A DNA stretch of 64,000 bases from Sphingomonas morindae (GTDB taxonomy: Bacteria > Pseudomonadota > Alphaproteobacteria > Sphingomonadales > Sphingomonadaceae), in contig NZ_CP084930.1 of the NCBI RefSeq assembly GCF_023822065.1, forward strand, positions 1,628,001 through 1,692,000. Direction: 5' to 3'. The notes beneath the pieces are model-generated. The model was given only the letters and a program-made list of their open reading frames with translations. It did not search any database and was not told the origin of the DNA. This document shows, one piece after another, positions 16,339 to 24,173 of the stretch. Both the position numbers and the translations under genes were made by a program. The number at the start of each line of letters is the position of its first letter. Within the stretch, counting starts at the first letter, position 1.

Positions 16339-18417
16339 CTAGGGCCGTGCTGCGCTGCGGTAGCGGCCGAACCAGGCGAGGATGGCGTTGGTCTCGCCGA
16401 TCAGCTGCGAGGGCCGCTCGGCGAGGCCGTGATGGCTGGCGCCGGGCACGCGGATCAGCACGGTGGGCACCGCGCGGATCTGGAGCGCGGCGTAGAGCTG
16501 CTCGGCCTCGCTGGGCGGCGTGCGGTGATCCTCCTCGCCCACCATCACCGCGGTGGGGGTGGTGACATTGCCCACCAGGCTCAAGGGCGAGCGGCGCCAA
16601 TATTGCTGCGGATCCTCCCACGGCATCGCGCCGAACCAATTTTTGGCCATGAAGGTGTAGCCGTCGACGGTCAGAACCTCGCTCGTCCAGTCGATTACCG
16701 GCTTTTGCGACACCGCCGCCTTGAAGCGGTGGGTCTTGCCGACGATCCAGGCGGTGAGCAGGCCGCCGCCCGATCCGCCGGTGACGAAGAGATTGTCGGC
16801 GTCCACCGCGCCGGTGGCGATCGCCGCGTCCACCACGCTCATCAGGTCGTCATAATCCTCCGAGGGGTAATTGTGGTGGATGCGGTTGGCGAAGCCCTCG
16901 CCATAGGAGGTGGAGCCGCGCGGATTGGCATAGACCACGATATAGCCGGCCGCCGCGTAGAGCTGATCCTGGGTCGACCAGATCGGCCCGTAGCTGGCGA
17001 AGGGGCCGCCATGGATCTCCAGGATCAGCGGATATTTGCGCGCGGGATCGAAGCCGGGCGGCGTCACCATCCAGGCGTCGATCGGCAGGCCGCCCGCGCT
17101 GGAGGTGACGGCGAGCGGCCGCACCTGCGCCAGCGTCTTGCCCGCGAAGAGATCGGCGTTGAGATTGGTAAGCCGGCGCGTTGTGCCCTTGCGCGCGATC
17201 GCGACATCGCCAGGATGGCTGGCGTCGCCGAGCGGGAAGGCCAGCGTGCCGTCCTTGGCGACGGTGGAACTGCCGCCCGAATAGGGCCGGTCGAGATCGC
17301 TGCCGACCAGCCCCTCGGCCAGCGTCGTCACGCGGCCGTCCAGCGTCACCCGCGCCACCTTGGTGACGCCGTGATCGGCGTAATCGACGAAGATCGCCTT
17401 GCCGTCGGCCGCCCAGCGCGGATTGTCGACGCTGCGGTCGAAGCCGGCGGTGAGCACCCGCGCCGCGCCGCCATCGGCGGGCATGATCGAGAGCTGGTTG
17501 TTCTGATCCCCCAGCTTCTTGTCGTCGAAGCCGACATAGGCGATCCAGCGGCCGTCGGGCGAGGCGGTGGGGCTGGCGTCGGGCCCGTCGCGCGTGGTCA
17601 GCTGGGTCAGCCGGCCGTCCACCGCATCGACGGTGAAGACGTCCGAGTTCATCGGCTCCCGCTGCCAATCCTTGCCATGGTTGGACGAGAAGAGGATGCG
17701 CCGCCCATCCGGCATCCACTCCACGCTGCCGCCATCGTCGAAGGCGCCGAAGCTCAGCTGGCGCGGCGCGCCGCCCTCGGTCGAGACGACGAAGATATGG
17801 TTGTAGCCCGGCCGGCTATAGCCCTCGCCATCGGCGCGATAGTTGATCTCGCCGATGACCTTGATGGGATCGGCCCATTTCGCGCCCTCGGGCTTGGCGA
17901 CGGGCGTGCCGAGCGTGGTGCCTTCGCCGGGCACGAACATGGTGAAGGCGATCTGCCGCCCATCGCGCGACCAGGCCATGTCGGACGGGCTTTCCGGCAG
18001 CGCGGTGAGTGCGGCGCTCTGGCCGGTGGCGATCCAGCGGACATGGAGCTGCGGGCGGCCATCGGCGGCGGCGGCGACATAGGCCAGCCTGTCCCCGTCC
18101 GGCGACCAGCGCGGCCGCGCGCTGCCCGGCACGCCGAGCGGCGTCTGCCGCCCGCTCGCCACGTCCACCAGCCAGATCTCGCGGCGTGCCCGGTCGGTGA
18201 GGATATCCTCGCTCGATCTTGTATAGGCGATATGCTTGCCATCGGGGCTGATCTGCACATCGGTCGCCTGGGCGAGGCCGAAGGCGTCGAGCGGCTGGAA
18301 GCGGCGGTCGGGCAGGGTCGCGCCGGGGCTCGCGGATCGGGGGGCCGCCGGCGGCGCCGGTTGCGCCAGCGCGGAGGTGGCGAAGAGGAGCGAGATGAGC
18401 AGGCAGCGTGACGCCAT
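16339..18417 (-). CDS. Secreted S9-family prolyl oligopeptidase-type peptidase
   Basis: Serine peptidase of family S9 (acylaminoacyl-peptidase / dipeptidyl peptidase group) acting on oligopeptides. The 692-residue precursor has a signal peptide (MASRCLLISLLFATSALAQ), a beta-propeller made of WD-like/PD40 blades (about 40-400) and a C-terminal alpha/beta hydrolase domain. Catalytic triad: Ser549 in VTGGSGGGLL, Asp in GEEDHRTPPSE and His in GASHHGLAERPS. EIHGGPFASYGPIW and NPRGSTSYGEGF are family-typical oxyanion and loop segments. Start chosen at the signal peptide with AAAGGATG upstream. Diverges from the TetR gene with 78 bases between, so that regulator may control it. Confidence 0.93.
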   Translation of the reverse strand: MASRCLLISLLFATSALAQPAPPAAPRSASPGATLPDRRFQPLDAFGLAQATDVQISPDGKHIAYTRSSEDILTDRARREIWLVDVASGRQTPLGVPGSARPRWSPDGDRLAYVAAAADGRPQLHVRWIATGQSAALTALPESPSDMAWSRDGRQIAFTMFVPGEGTTLGTPVAKPEGAKWADPIKVIGEINYRADGEGYSRPGYNHIFVVSTEGGAPRQLSFGAFDDGGSVEWMPDGRRILFSSNHGKDWQREPMNSDVFTVDAVDGRLTQLTTRDGPDASPTASPDGRWIAYVGFDDKKLGDQNNQLSIMPADGGAARVLTAGFDRSVDNPRWAADGKAIFVDYADHGVTKVARVTLDGRVTTLAEGLVGSDLDRPYSGGSSTVAKDGTLAFPLGDASHPGDVAIARKGTTRRLTNLNADLFAGKTLAQVRPLAVTSSAGGLPIDAWMVTPPGFDPARKYPLILEIHGGPFASYGPIWSTQDQLYAAAGYIVVYANPRGSTSYGEGFANRIHHNYPSEDYDDLMSVVDAAIATGAVDADNLFVTGGSGGGLLTAWIVGKTHRFKAAVSQKPVIDWTSEVLTVDGYTFMAKNWFGAMPWEDPQQYWRRSPLSLVGNVTTPTAVMVGEEDHRTPPSEAEQLYAALQIRAVPTVLIRVPGASHHGLAERPSQLIGETNAILAWFGRYRSAARP

Positions 18418-18495
18418 CGACGGGACATCCTTTTGTGATCCGTGGCCCGACCCTAGGCGAAAGCGCGCCGCGCTCAATGGGCGTGCGGAGCGGCC

Positions 18496-19110
18496 ATGCC
18501 CTCGCCGCTGAGCCCGGGGCGGATCGCCGAGGTGCGCGCCGCGATCGTCGCGGTGGCGGAGCATCAGGCGGTGGCGCTGGGGCTGGAGCGCGTCTCGATG
18601 CACGGCATCGCTCGCGCGCTGGGCTGGAGCGCCACCGCGCTCTACCGCTATTTCGACAATAAGGACGCGATCCTCGCCGCCGCCCGCGCCGCCGCCGCCA
18701 ATCGCCTGTCGAGCCGGCTCGAGGCGGCGCTGGCCGGGCCGGGCGACATATGGGCACGCTCGCGCGCGGTCGGCCAGGCCTATATCGCCTTCGCCCGCGC
18801 GGAGCCCGATGCCTATAAGCTGCTCTTCGCCCTCTCCCAGCCGGCGAGCGACGACTATCCCGATCTCGCCGCCGCCACCGCGCGGGCGCGCGCCAACCTC
18901 ACCCGCTATGTCGAGCGGCTGGTCGCCGAAGGCGGGGTGGAAGCCGATGCCGATCTGCTCGCCCATGTCTTCTGGGCGGGTCTGCACGGGCTGGTCTCGC
19001 TCGAAATGGCGGGCGCGCTGACGGCGGAATCGCCCGCCTTCGAGGCGATCCGCCACGAAATGGTGGCACGGCTGCTGCGCGGCGGCCGCAAGCTTGGCGA
19101 TGGTGGATAA
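18496..19110 (+). CDS. TetR/AcrR-family transcriptional regulator
   Basis: Dimeric repressor of 204 residues. The N-terminal helix-turn-helix is clear: ERVSMHGIARALGWSATAL (about residues 33-51) followed by YRYFDNKDAILAAA, the classic end of the TetR DNA-binding domain. The C-terminal ligand domain is of the WHG type (HVFWAGLHGLVSLEMAG). It is divergent from the S9 peptidase gene and 55 bases upstream of the nitronate monooxygenase-like gene; TetR regulators usually act on such neighbours and themselves. The ligand cannot be predicted. Confidence 0.9.
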   Translation: MPSPLSPGRIAEVRAAIVAVAEHQAVALGLERVSMHGIARALGWSATALYRYFDNKDAILAAARAAAANRLSSRLEAALAGPGDIWARSRAVGQAYIAFARAEPDAYKLLFALSQPASDDYPDLAAATARARANLTRYVERLVAEGGVEADADLLAHVFWAGLHGLVSLEMAGALTAESPAFEAIRHEMVARLLRGGRKLGDGG

Positions 19111-19165
19111 TGCTGTTATCTACTTGCCGAGCGCGGCGTCGGGCCGTCCGAACGGGAGAGAGAGG

Positions 19166-20107
19166 ATGGCGCTGCCCGCGCTGCTGCAAGGCCGCCTGTC
19201 GGTGCCCGCGATCGCGGCGCCCATGTTCCTCATCTCGCAGCCGCCGCTGGTCTCCGCGATCTGCCGCGCGGGCATGGTCGGCGCCTTTCCCTCGCTCAAC
19301 GCGCGGCCGGTGGCGCTGCTCGAGGCGTGGCTGAAGCAGCTGCGCGGCGCGCTCACCGATCAGGACGCGCCCTTCGCGGTCAACCTCATCGTCCATCGCA
19401 GCAACAGCCGGCTAGAGGAGGATCTCGCGCTGGTGGTGCGCTATCAGGTGCCGCTGGTCATCACCTCGCTCGGTGCGCGCCCCGAGATCAACGCGGCGGT
19501 GCACAGCTATGGCGGGCTGGTGCTGCACGACGTGATCGACGACCGCTTCGCGCGCAAGGCGATCGAGAAGGGCGCGGACGGGCTGATCGCGGTCGCGGCG
19601 GGGGCGGGCGGCCATGCCGGCACCGTCTCGCCCTTCGCGCTCGTCGCCGAGATCCGGCGCTGGTTCGACGGGCCGCTGGCGCTGTCCGGTGCGATCGCCA
19701 CGGGCGAGGGCATCGCCGCCGCGCGCGCGATGGGGGCGGATCTCGCCTATATCGGCTCGGCCTTCATCGCCACCGACGAGGCCGAGGCCGCGCCCGCCTA
19801 CAAGGCGATGGTGACCGAGGGCAGCAGCGCCGACATCGTCTATTCCGATCTCTTCACCGGGGTGCCGGGCAATTATCTGAAGCCCAGCATCGTCGCCGCC
19901 GGGCTCGATCCCGATCATCTCGCCTCGTCCGATCCGTCGCAGATGGATTTCGCCGCGCTTGCGGAGGGTAAGAAGGCGTGGCGCGACATTTGGGGCTGCG
20001 GCCAGGGGATCGGCGCGGTGAGTGCGGTGGTGCCCGCGGCCGAGCGCGTCGCCGCGCTCGGCCGGGGCTATCGCGCCGCCTGCGCCCGGCTCGCCGCCGG
20101 GGCCTGA
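19166..20107 (+). CDS. Nitronate monooxygenase-like FMN protein
   Basis: TIM-barrel FMN enzyme of the 2-nitropropane dioxygenase / nitronate monooxygenase family, which oxidises alkyl nitronates to carbonyl compounds and nitrite. The 313-residue product has APMFLISQPPLVSAICRAG, GAFPSLNARP, the FMN phosphate site AAGAGGHAGTVSPFAL (including the GGHAG motif with the family histidine) and ALSGAIATGEGIAAARAMGAD and YIGSAFIATDEA (quoted in pieces). Start set at the ATG preceded by GAGAGAGG. The upstream TetR gene is on the same strand and may be co-transcribed. Some family members are enoyl reductases or trans-acting homologues, so the exact substrate is open. Confidence 0.87.
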   Translation: MALPALLQGRLSVPAIAAPMFLISQPPLVSAICRAGMVGAFPSLNARPVALLEAWLKQLRGALTDQDAPFAVNLIVHRSNSRLEEDLALVVRYQVPLVITSLGARPEINAAVHSYGGLVLHDVIDDRFARKAIEKGADGLIAVAAGAGGHAGTVSPFALVAEIRRWFDGPLALSGAIATGEGIAAARAMGADLAYIGSAFIATDEAEAAPAYKAMVTEGSSADIVYSDLFTGVPGNYLKPSIVAAGLDPDHLASSDPSQMDFAALAEGKKAWRDIWGCGQGIGAVSAVVPAAERVAALGRGYRAACARLAAGA

Positions 20108-20117
20108 GCCGCGCGGC

Positions 20118-22403
20118 TCAGCGCGAGCCGGGCGTGACGAAGCCGATCGGCTGGATGGCGAGCGCATCCTGCTTCAGCCGCGCCGCCATCTGCTCATAGT
20201 CGCGCTCCATCTCGGCCGTCACCGAGGCGCGGCTGTCCGCCAGCCCCGCCTCGAAATCGGCCATCTCGACCATGCCCGTGTCGAGCGACCGGCGCAGAGC
20301 GGTGAGCCCGGCGCGGCGCACCAGATCCTCGAGATCGGCGCCGGTGAAGCGCTCGGTCCGCCGGGCCAGCGCGTCGAGATCGACATCGGCGGCAAGCGGC
20401 ATCGCTTCGGTGTGGATGCCGAGGATGCGCCGGCGCCCGGCCTCGTCCGGCACCGACACATACACCAGCTCGTCGAACCGCCCCGGCCGCAGCAGCGCCG
20501 GATCGATCAGATTGGGCCGGTTGGTGGCGCCGATCACCACCACCGACTGCAGCTCCTCCAGCCCGTCCATCTCGGCGAGGATCGTGTTGACGACACGTTC
20601 GGTCACCGCCGGCTCGCCCAGCCCGCCGCCCCGCGCCGGCACCAGGCTGTCCAGCTCGTCGATGAAGATTACCGTCGGCGCCACCTGGCGGGCGCGGGCG
20701 AACAGCCGGGCGATCTGCTGCTCGCTTTCGCCATACCATTTGCTGAGCAGGTCCGAGGATTTGGTGGCGATGAAATTCGCCTCCGCCTCGCGCGCCACGG
20801 CCTTGGCGAGCAAGGTCTTGCCGGTGCCGGGCGGCCCGTAGAGCAGAAAGCCCTTGGCGGGGCGGATGCCGAGCCGGCGGAAACTGTCCGGATGGCGCAG
20901 CGGCAATTCCACCCCCTCGCGCAGCCGCTCGCGCGCCTCGTCCAGCCCGCCGACATCGTCCCAGCCGACATTGGGCGCCTGCACCATCACCTCGCGCATG
21001 GCGGACGGCTGGACGCGCTTGAGCGCGGTGAGGAAATCCTCCCGCGTCACGCGCAGCTCGTCGAGCACCTCGGGCGGCACGGTGCGCTCGTGCAGATCGA
21101 GCCGCGGCATGATCCGGCGCACCGCCTCGATCGCCGCCTCGCGCGCCAGCGCGGCGAGATCGGCGCCGACAAAGCCATAGGTGGTGCGCGCCAGTTCCTT
21201 GAGATCCACGCCCTCGCCCAGCGGCATGCCGCGCGTGTGGATGCCGAGCACCTCGCGCCGGCCGCGTTCGTCGGGCACGCCGATCACGATCTCGCGATCG
21301 AAGCGGCCGGGGCGCCGCAGCGCCTCGTCGATCGCCTCGGGCCGGTTGGTCGCCGCGATCACCACGACATTGGCGCGCTTCTCCAGCCCGTCCATCAGCG
21401 TGAGCAGCTGCGCCACCAGCCGTTTCTCGGCCTCGCCCTGGACCTGGCCGCGTTTGGGCGCGATCGAGTCGATCTCGTCGATGAACACGATCGACGGCGC
21501 CGCCTTGGCGGCCTGCTCGAAAATGTCGCGCAGCTGCTGTTCGCTCTGGCCATAGGCGGAGCCCATGATCTCCGGCCCCGCGATGTGGAAGAATTCCGCA
21601 TCGCTCTCGTTCGCCACCGCGCGCGCGAGCCGGGTCTTGCCGGTGCCGGGCGGACCGTGGAGCAGCACGCCCTTGGGCGGCTCCACGCCCAGCCGCTCGA
21701 ACAATTCGGGATAGCGGAGCGGCAGCTCCACCATCTCGCGCACCTGGTCGATCGTATCGCCCAGGCCGCCGAGATCGTCATAGGTCACGTCCGCGCGCCG
21801 CGCCTCGCGCGGCTCCTGATATTCGGCGCGCAGCTCCACCTCGGTATTCTGGTCGATATGCACCACCCCCTTGGGCGTGGTGGACACGACCAGCAGCCGG
21901 ATCTCCTGGAGCGAATAGGCCGGGCGGTTGAGCATCTGGCGCAGCTGCGGCGGCAGATCCTCGGCCGTGACGCGCTGCTGGCCGGTGGTGGCGACGACAT
22001 CGCCGGCGGTGATCGGCTTCATCTGGAAGCTGCGCTTGAGCGCCTGGCCGGAGCCCTGGAGCCGCAGATTCTCCTGCGCCGGCGCGAACACCACGCGCGT
22101 CGCGGGCTTGCTCTCGGCGCGGCGGACCTCGACAAAGTCGCCCGAGCCGACCCCGGCATTGGCGCGCTGCAGGCCGTCGATGCGGAGAATGTCCAGCCCC
22201 TCATCCTCGGGATAGGGCAGCACCGCGCGGGCCGGCGTGGCCCGCTTGCCGACAATTTCGACGACATCGCCCTCGACCAGGCCAAGCGCCTGCATCGCCG
22301 CGCGCGGCAGGCGGGCAAGGCCATGGCCGCTATCGTCCGGCCGCGCATTGGCGACCTGAAGCCGGCGGCTGCTGATTTCATTGCTGGTGTCGACGTCGGC
22401 CAT
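20118..22403 (-). CDS. Cdc48/p97-type double AAA ATPase
   Basis: Protein-unfolding ATPase of 761 residues, a bacterial relative of eukaryotic Cdc48/p97 and archaeal VAT. Layout: an N-terminal substrate or adaptor domain (about 10-195) and two AAA modules. D1 has Walker A GPPGTGKT at 250-257, Walker B FIDEID and arginine-finger segment RRPGRFD. D2 has GPPGTGKT near 522-529, FIDELD and LRPGRFD. The D2 pore loop is KWYGES, with the aromatic pair needed to grip substrate; the D1 loop is SAYGQS, with only one aromatic residue. Start at MADVDTSNE with GGAAGGG upstream. The upstream minus-strand region contains a terminator (see 22495-22522), suggesting control by premature termination. Confidence 0.93.
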   Translation of the reverse strand: MADVDTSNEISSRRLQVANARPDDSGHGLARLPRAAMQALGLVEGDVVEIVGKRATPARAVLPYPEDEGLDILRIDGLQRANAGVGSGDFVEVRRAESKPATRVVFAPAQENLRLQGSGQALKRSFQMKPITAGDVVATTGQQRVTAEDLPPQLRQMLNRPAYSLQEIRLLVVSTTPKGVVHIDQNTEVELRAEYQEPREARRADVTYDDLGGLGDTIDQVREMVELPLRYPELFERLGVEPPKGVLLHGPPGTGKTRLARAVANESDAEFFHIAGPEIMGSAYGQSEQQLRDIFEQAAKAAPSIVFIDEIDSIAPKRGQVQGEAEKRLVAQLLTLMDGLEKRANVVVIAATNRPEAIDEALRRPGRFDREIVIGVPDERGRREVLGIHTRGMPLGEGVDLKELARTTYGFVGADLAALAREAAIEAVRRIMPRLDLHERTVPPEVLDELRVTREDFLTALKRVQPSAMREVMVQAPNVGWDDVGGLDEARERLREGVELPLRHPDSFRRLGIRPAKGFLLYGPPGTGKTLLAKAVAREAEANFIATKSSDLLSKWYGESEQQIARLFARARQVAPTVIFIDELDSLVPARGGGLGEPAVTERVVNTILAEMDGLEELQSVVVIGATNRPNLIDPALLRPGRFDELVYVSVPDEAGRRRILGIHTEAMPLAADVDLDALARRTERFTGADLEDLVRRAGLTALRRSLDTGMVEMADFEAGLADSRASVTAEMERDYEQMAARLKQDALAIQPIGFVTPGSR

Positions 22404-22494
22404 GGAGCCCTTCCGTGCGTGTTCGAAGCCGGGAAGGTAGGCAACGCCCGGGCCGCGCGCGAGGCCCCGGCCGACAACAAAAAGCAAGCCGATC

Positions 22495-22522
22495 AAAAAA
22501 AAGGCCGACCCGAAGGCCGGCC
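22495..22522 (-). terminator. Rho-independent terminator on the minus strand, upstream of cdc48
   Basis: Read on the minus strand, an 8-bp stem (GGCCGGCC with GGTCGGCC, one G-U pair) closes a stable TTCG tetraloop and is followed by eight Ts. This is the best intrinsic terminator in the window. No gene of ordinary size lies upstream of it on this strand: the next gene, at 22742, points away. It therefore ends either a small RNA or a cdc48 leader transcript. Confidence 0.85.
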
Positions 22523-22527
22523 GGAGT

Positions 22528-22578
22528 TTAGGAGAGGATGCCTGAAAGGCCCGACCTGTGTGCCGCCAGCGCTGTCAT
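22528..22578 (-). CDS. Possible 16-residue leader peptide
   Basis: ATG at 22578 opens a frame encoding MTALAAHRSGLSGILS, with TAA at 22530-22528. The stop is five bases before the terminator stem, a spacing like that of attenuator leader peptides. No good ribosome site precedes it and the composition shows no run of one amino acid, so translation is unproven and a non-coding RNA is equally possible. Confidence 0.2.
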   Translation of the reverse strand: MTALAAHRSGLSGILS

Positions 22579-22587
22579 TGTGCAAGT

Positions 22588-22616
22588 GCGAATGACTTGT
22601 CTCCAATTGCATTCGC
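22588..22616. promoter_or_regulatory. Palindromic operator candidate in the cdc48/LysR intergenic region
   Basis: GCGAATG (22588-22594) and CATTCGC (22610-22616) form a perfect 7-bp inverted repeat around a 15-base spacer. It lies just upstream of the small minus-strand reading frame and about 125 bases before the LysR start. The arms fall on similar helix faces (22-base centre spacing), as expected for a dimeric regulator. Confidence 0.4.
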
Positions 22617-22741
22617 TGCATCCTTAGCTATGGTTCAACCTGCGGCTACACGGCCCCCGATGACGAGGGGTCGCCACGCCGAGCCTTGATTGCAGCGCAC
22701 AACGGCGCGTAGTTTCGAGCCCTATTCAGGAGGCTGGCCCA

Positions 22742-23629
22742 ATGAGACGATTGCCCCCGCTGACGGCTGTGGAGGCGTTCGTGCAAGTGGCCCGGCTCGG
22801 CTCGGTCAAGGCGGCGGCGGACGAGCTGGCGCTCTCCTCGCCCGCGCTCAGCCGCCGCGTACAGGCGATGGAGCGGTTCATCGGCCGGCCGCTCTTCGCC
22901 CGGCGCCACCAGGCGATGACGCTCAACGCCGATGGCGAGCGGCTGCTCTCGCGGATCGCGCCGGCGCTCGACGCGCTGAGCGAATCGATCGAGGATATTA
23001 CCGGCGAGGCGGAATCGATGCGGCTGCGGCTGGGCGTGCTGCCGCTCTACGCCTCGCGCATGCTGATCCCGCGCCTGCCCGATCTGCGCCGCCGCCATCC
23101 CAGCCTGCACATCGATGTCGATACCGCGCCCAATCCGATCATGCGGCTGGGCGACGGGCTGGATGTGGCGATCACGCTCGCGCACGAGATCGATCCGCCG
23201 CTCTACGGCCGCCGGCTGGGCCGCAACCGGATCATCGCGGTGGCGTCCAAAAGCCTGATCGAGGGGCCCAACGCGCTGCGCGAGCCGGCCGATCTGGCTC
23301 GCGCCACGGTGCTGCTCCACCGCGAGATGCCCGACAATTTCAACCTGTGGCGCGCCGCCATCGGGCTGCCGACGCTCACCCCCGCGACGATCGATCACCT
23401 CGATTCGGGGCAGCTCATCCTGGAGAGCGCGGCCGAGGGGCTTGGGGTCGGCTTCATGCTCGACTTCCACCTCGATGGCGCCAATGATCCGCGCCTCGTC
23501 CAGCTCTTCCCCGGCGCGGCGGACAGTACGCTGAGCTATTGGTTCGTCTGTCGCAAGGCGGCGATGGCGCGGCGGCCGGTGCGCCTGTTCCACGATTGGC
23601 TGGTGGACAGCCTGGGCGCGGAGGCCTGA
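22742..23629 (+). CDS. LysR-family transcriptional regulator
   Basis: DNA-binding regulator of 295 residues, similar in layout to GcvA-type LysR proteins. The N-terminal winged helix-turn-helix is intact: LTAVEAFVQVARLGSVKAAA, then LALSSPALSRRVQAMERFIG (about residues 9-52), with RPLFARRHQAMTLNADGERL after it. The effector domain follows (about 90-295), with RLGVLPLYASRMLIPRLPDL at its start. AGGAGG at 22728-22733 fixes the start. No obvious target is divergent apart from the small minus-strand unit and cdc48; it may act on either or on itself. Confidence 0.92.
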   Translation: MRRLPPLTAVEAFVQVARLGSVKAAADELALSSPALSRRVQAMERFIGRPLFARRHQAMTLNADGERLLSRIAPALDALSESIEDITGEAESMRLRLGVLPLYASRMLIPRLPDLRRRHPSLHIDVDTAPNPIMRLGDGLDVAITLAHEIDPPLYGRRLGRNRIIAVASKSLIEGPNALREPADLARATVLLHREMPDNFNLWRAAIGLPTLTPATIDHLDSGQLILESAAEGLGVGFMLDFHLDGANDPRLVQLFPGAADSTLSYWFVCRKAAMARRPVRLFHDWLVDSLGAEA

Positions 23630-23634
23630 ACGGA

Positions 23635-23667
23635 CGCCGCCCGGCCCGGTCAGGGGCGCGGGCGGCG
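23635..23667. terminator. Hairpin between convergent LysR and isomerase genes
   Basis: CGCCGCCCG (23635-23643) and CGGGCGGCG (23659-23667) form a perfect 9-bp stem with a 15-base loop in the 47-base gap between two convergent genes. No T-run follows on either strand, so efficiency is uncertain. Confidence 0.35.
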
Positions 23668-23676
23668 AACCGCGGA

Positions 23677-24144
23677 TCAGGCGTCGGCGGCGACGCGCGC
23701 CTTGACGATCTTGCCCGGGCTGCGCGGCGGCTCGCCCTTGGGCAGCGCGTCAACATGCTCCATGCCGTCGCGCACCACGCCCCACACGGTATATTGGCCG
23801 TCCAGGAAGGTGGCGTCGTCGAAGCAGATGAAGAACTGGCTGTTGGCCGAATTCGGGTCCGAGGTGCGCGCCATGGAGCAGACGCCGCGGACATGCGGCT
23901 CGCGGCTGAACTCGGCCTTGAGATTGGGCTTGTCCGAACCCGACATGCCGGTGCCGGTGGGATCGCCGCCCTGCGCCATGAAGCCGGGGATCACGCGGTG
24001 GAACACCACACCATCGTAAAAGCCCTCGCGCGCCAGCGTCTTGATCCGCTCGACATGGCCGGGCGCGAGATCGGGACGCAGTTCGATCGTGACGTCGCCG
24101 CTGTCGAGCGTCAGGATCAGGGTGTTCTCGGGATCGGTGCTCAC
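23677..24144 (-). CDS. Cyclophilin-type peptidyl-prolyl cis-trans isomerase
   Basis: Folding catalyst that isomerises Xaa-Pro bonds. The 155-residue product is a compact single-domain cyclophilin without a signal peptide, so cytoplasmic. Core motifs: YDGVVFHRVIPGFMAQGGD (active-site Arg and Phe; about residues 43-61), GTGMSGSDKPNLKAEF, the SMARTSDPNSANSQFFICF segment and FLDGQYTVWGVVRDGME. The GTG start is supported by AGGAGA seven bases upstream. It follows the luciferase-like monooxygenase gene on the same strand by 29 bases, so the two are probably co-transcribed. Confidence 0.94.
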   Translation of the reverse strand: MSTDPENTLILTLDSGDVTIELRPDLAPGHVERIKTLAREGFYDGVVFHRVIPGFMAQGGDPTGTGMSGSDKPNLKAEFSREPHVRGVCSMARTSDPNSANSQFFICFDDATFLDGQYTVWGVVRDGMEHVDALPKGEPPRSPGKIVKARVAADA

Positions 24145-24173
24145 TGGGGATCTCCTGCTTCGATCAGCGCGGG

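Larger units (their letters stand above)
22404..22741. other. Intergenic region between cdc48 and the LysR gene
   Basis: A 338-base gap with no long gene. It is visibly less GC-rich than its flanks. It contains a strong minus-strand terminator (22495-22522), a 16-codon minus-strand reading frame (22528-22578), a palindromic GCGAATG element (22588-22616) and, at 22728-22733, the AGGAGG ribosome site of the LysR gene. Promoters for two divergent transcripts must lie here. Confidence 0.7.

Noticed and set aside
20022-22595. An 857-codon open frame on the plus strand opposite cdc48.
   Set aside because: It lacks recognisable domains and has the His/Arg/Gln composition of antisense GC-rich frames; the Cdc48 frame is complete.
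22646-23593. A 315-codon minus-strand frame over the LysR gene as a source for the orphan terminator transcript.
   Set aside because: No start signal or domain, and it is antisense to a complete LysR protein.
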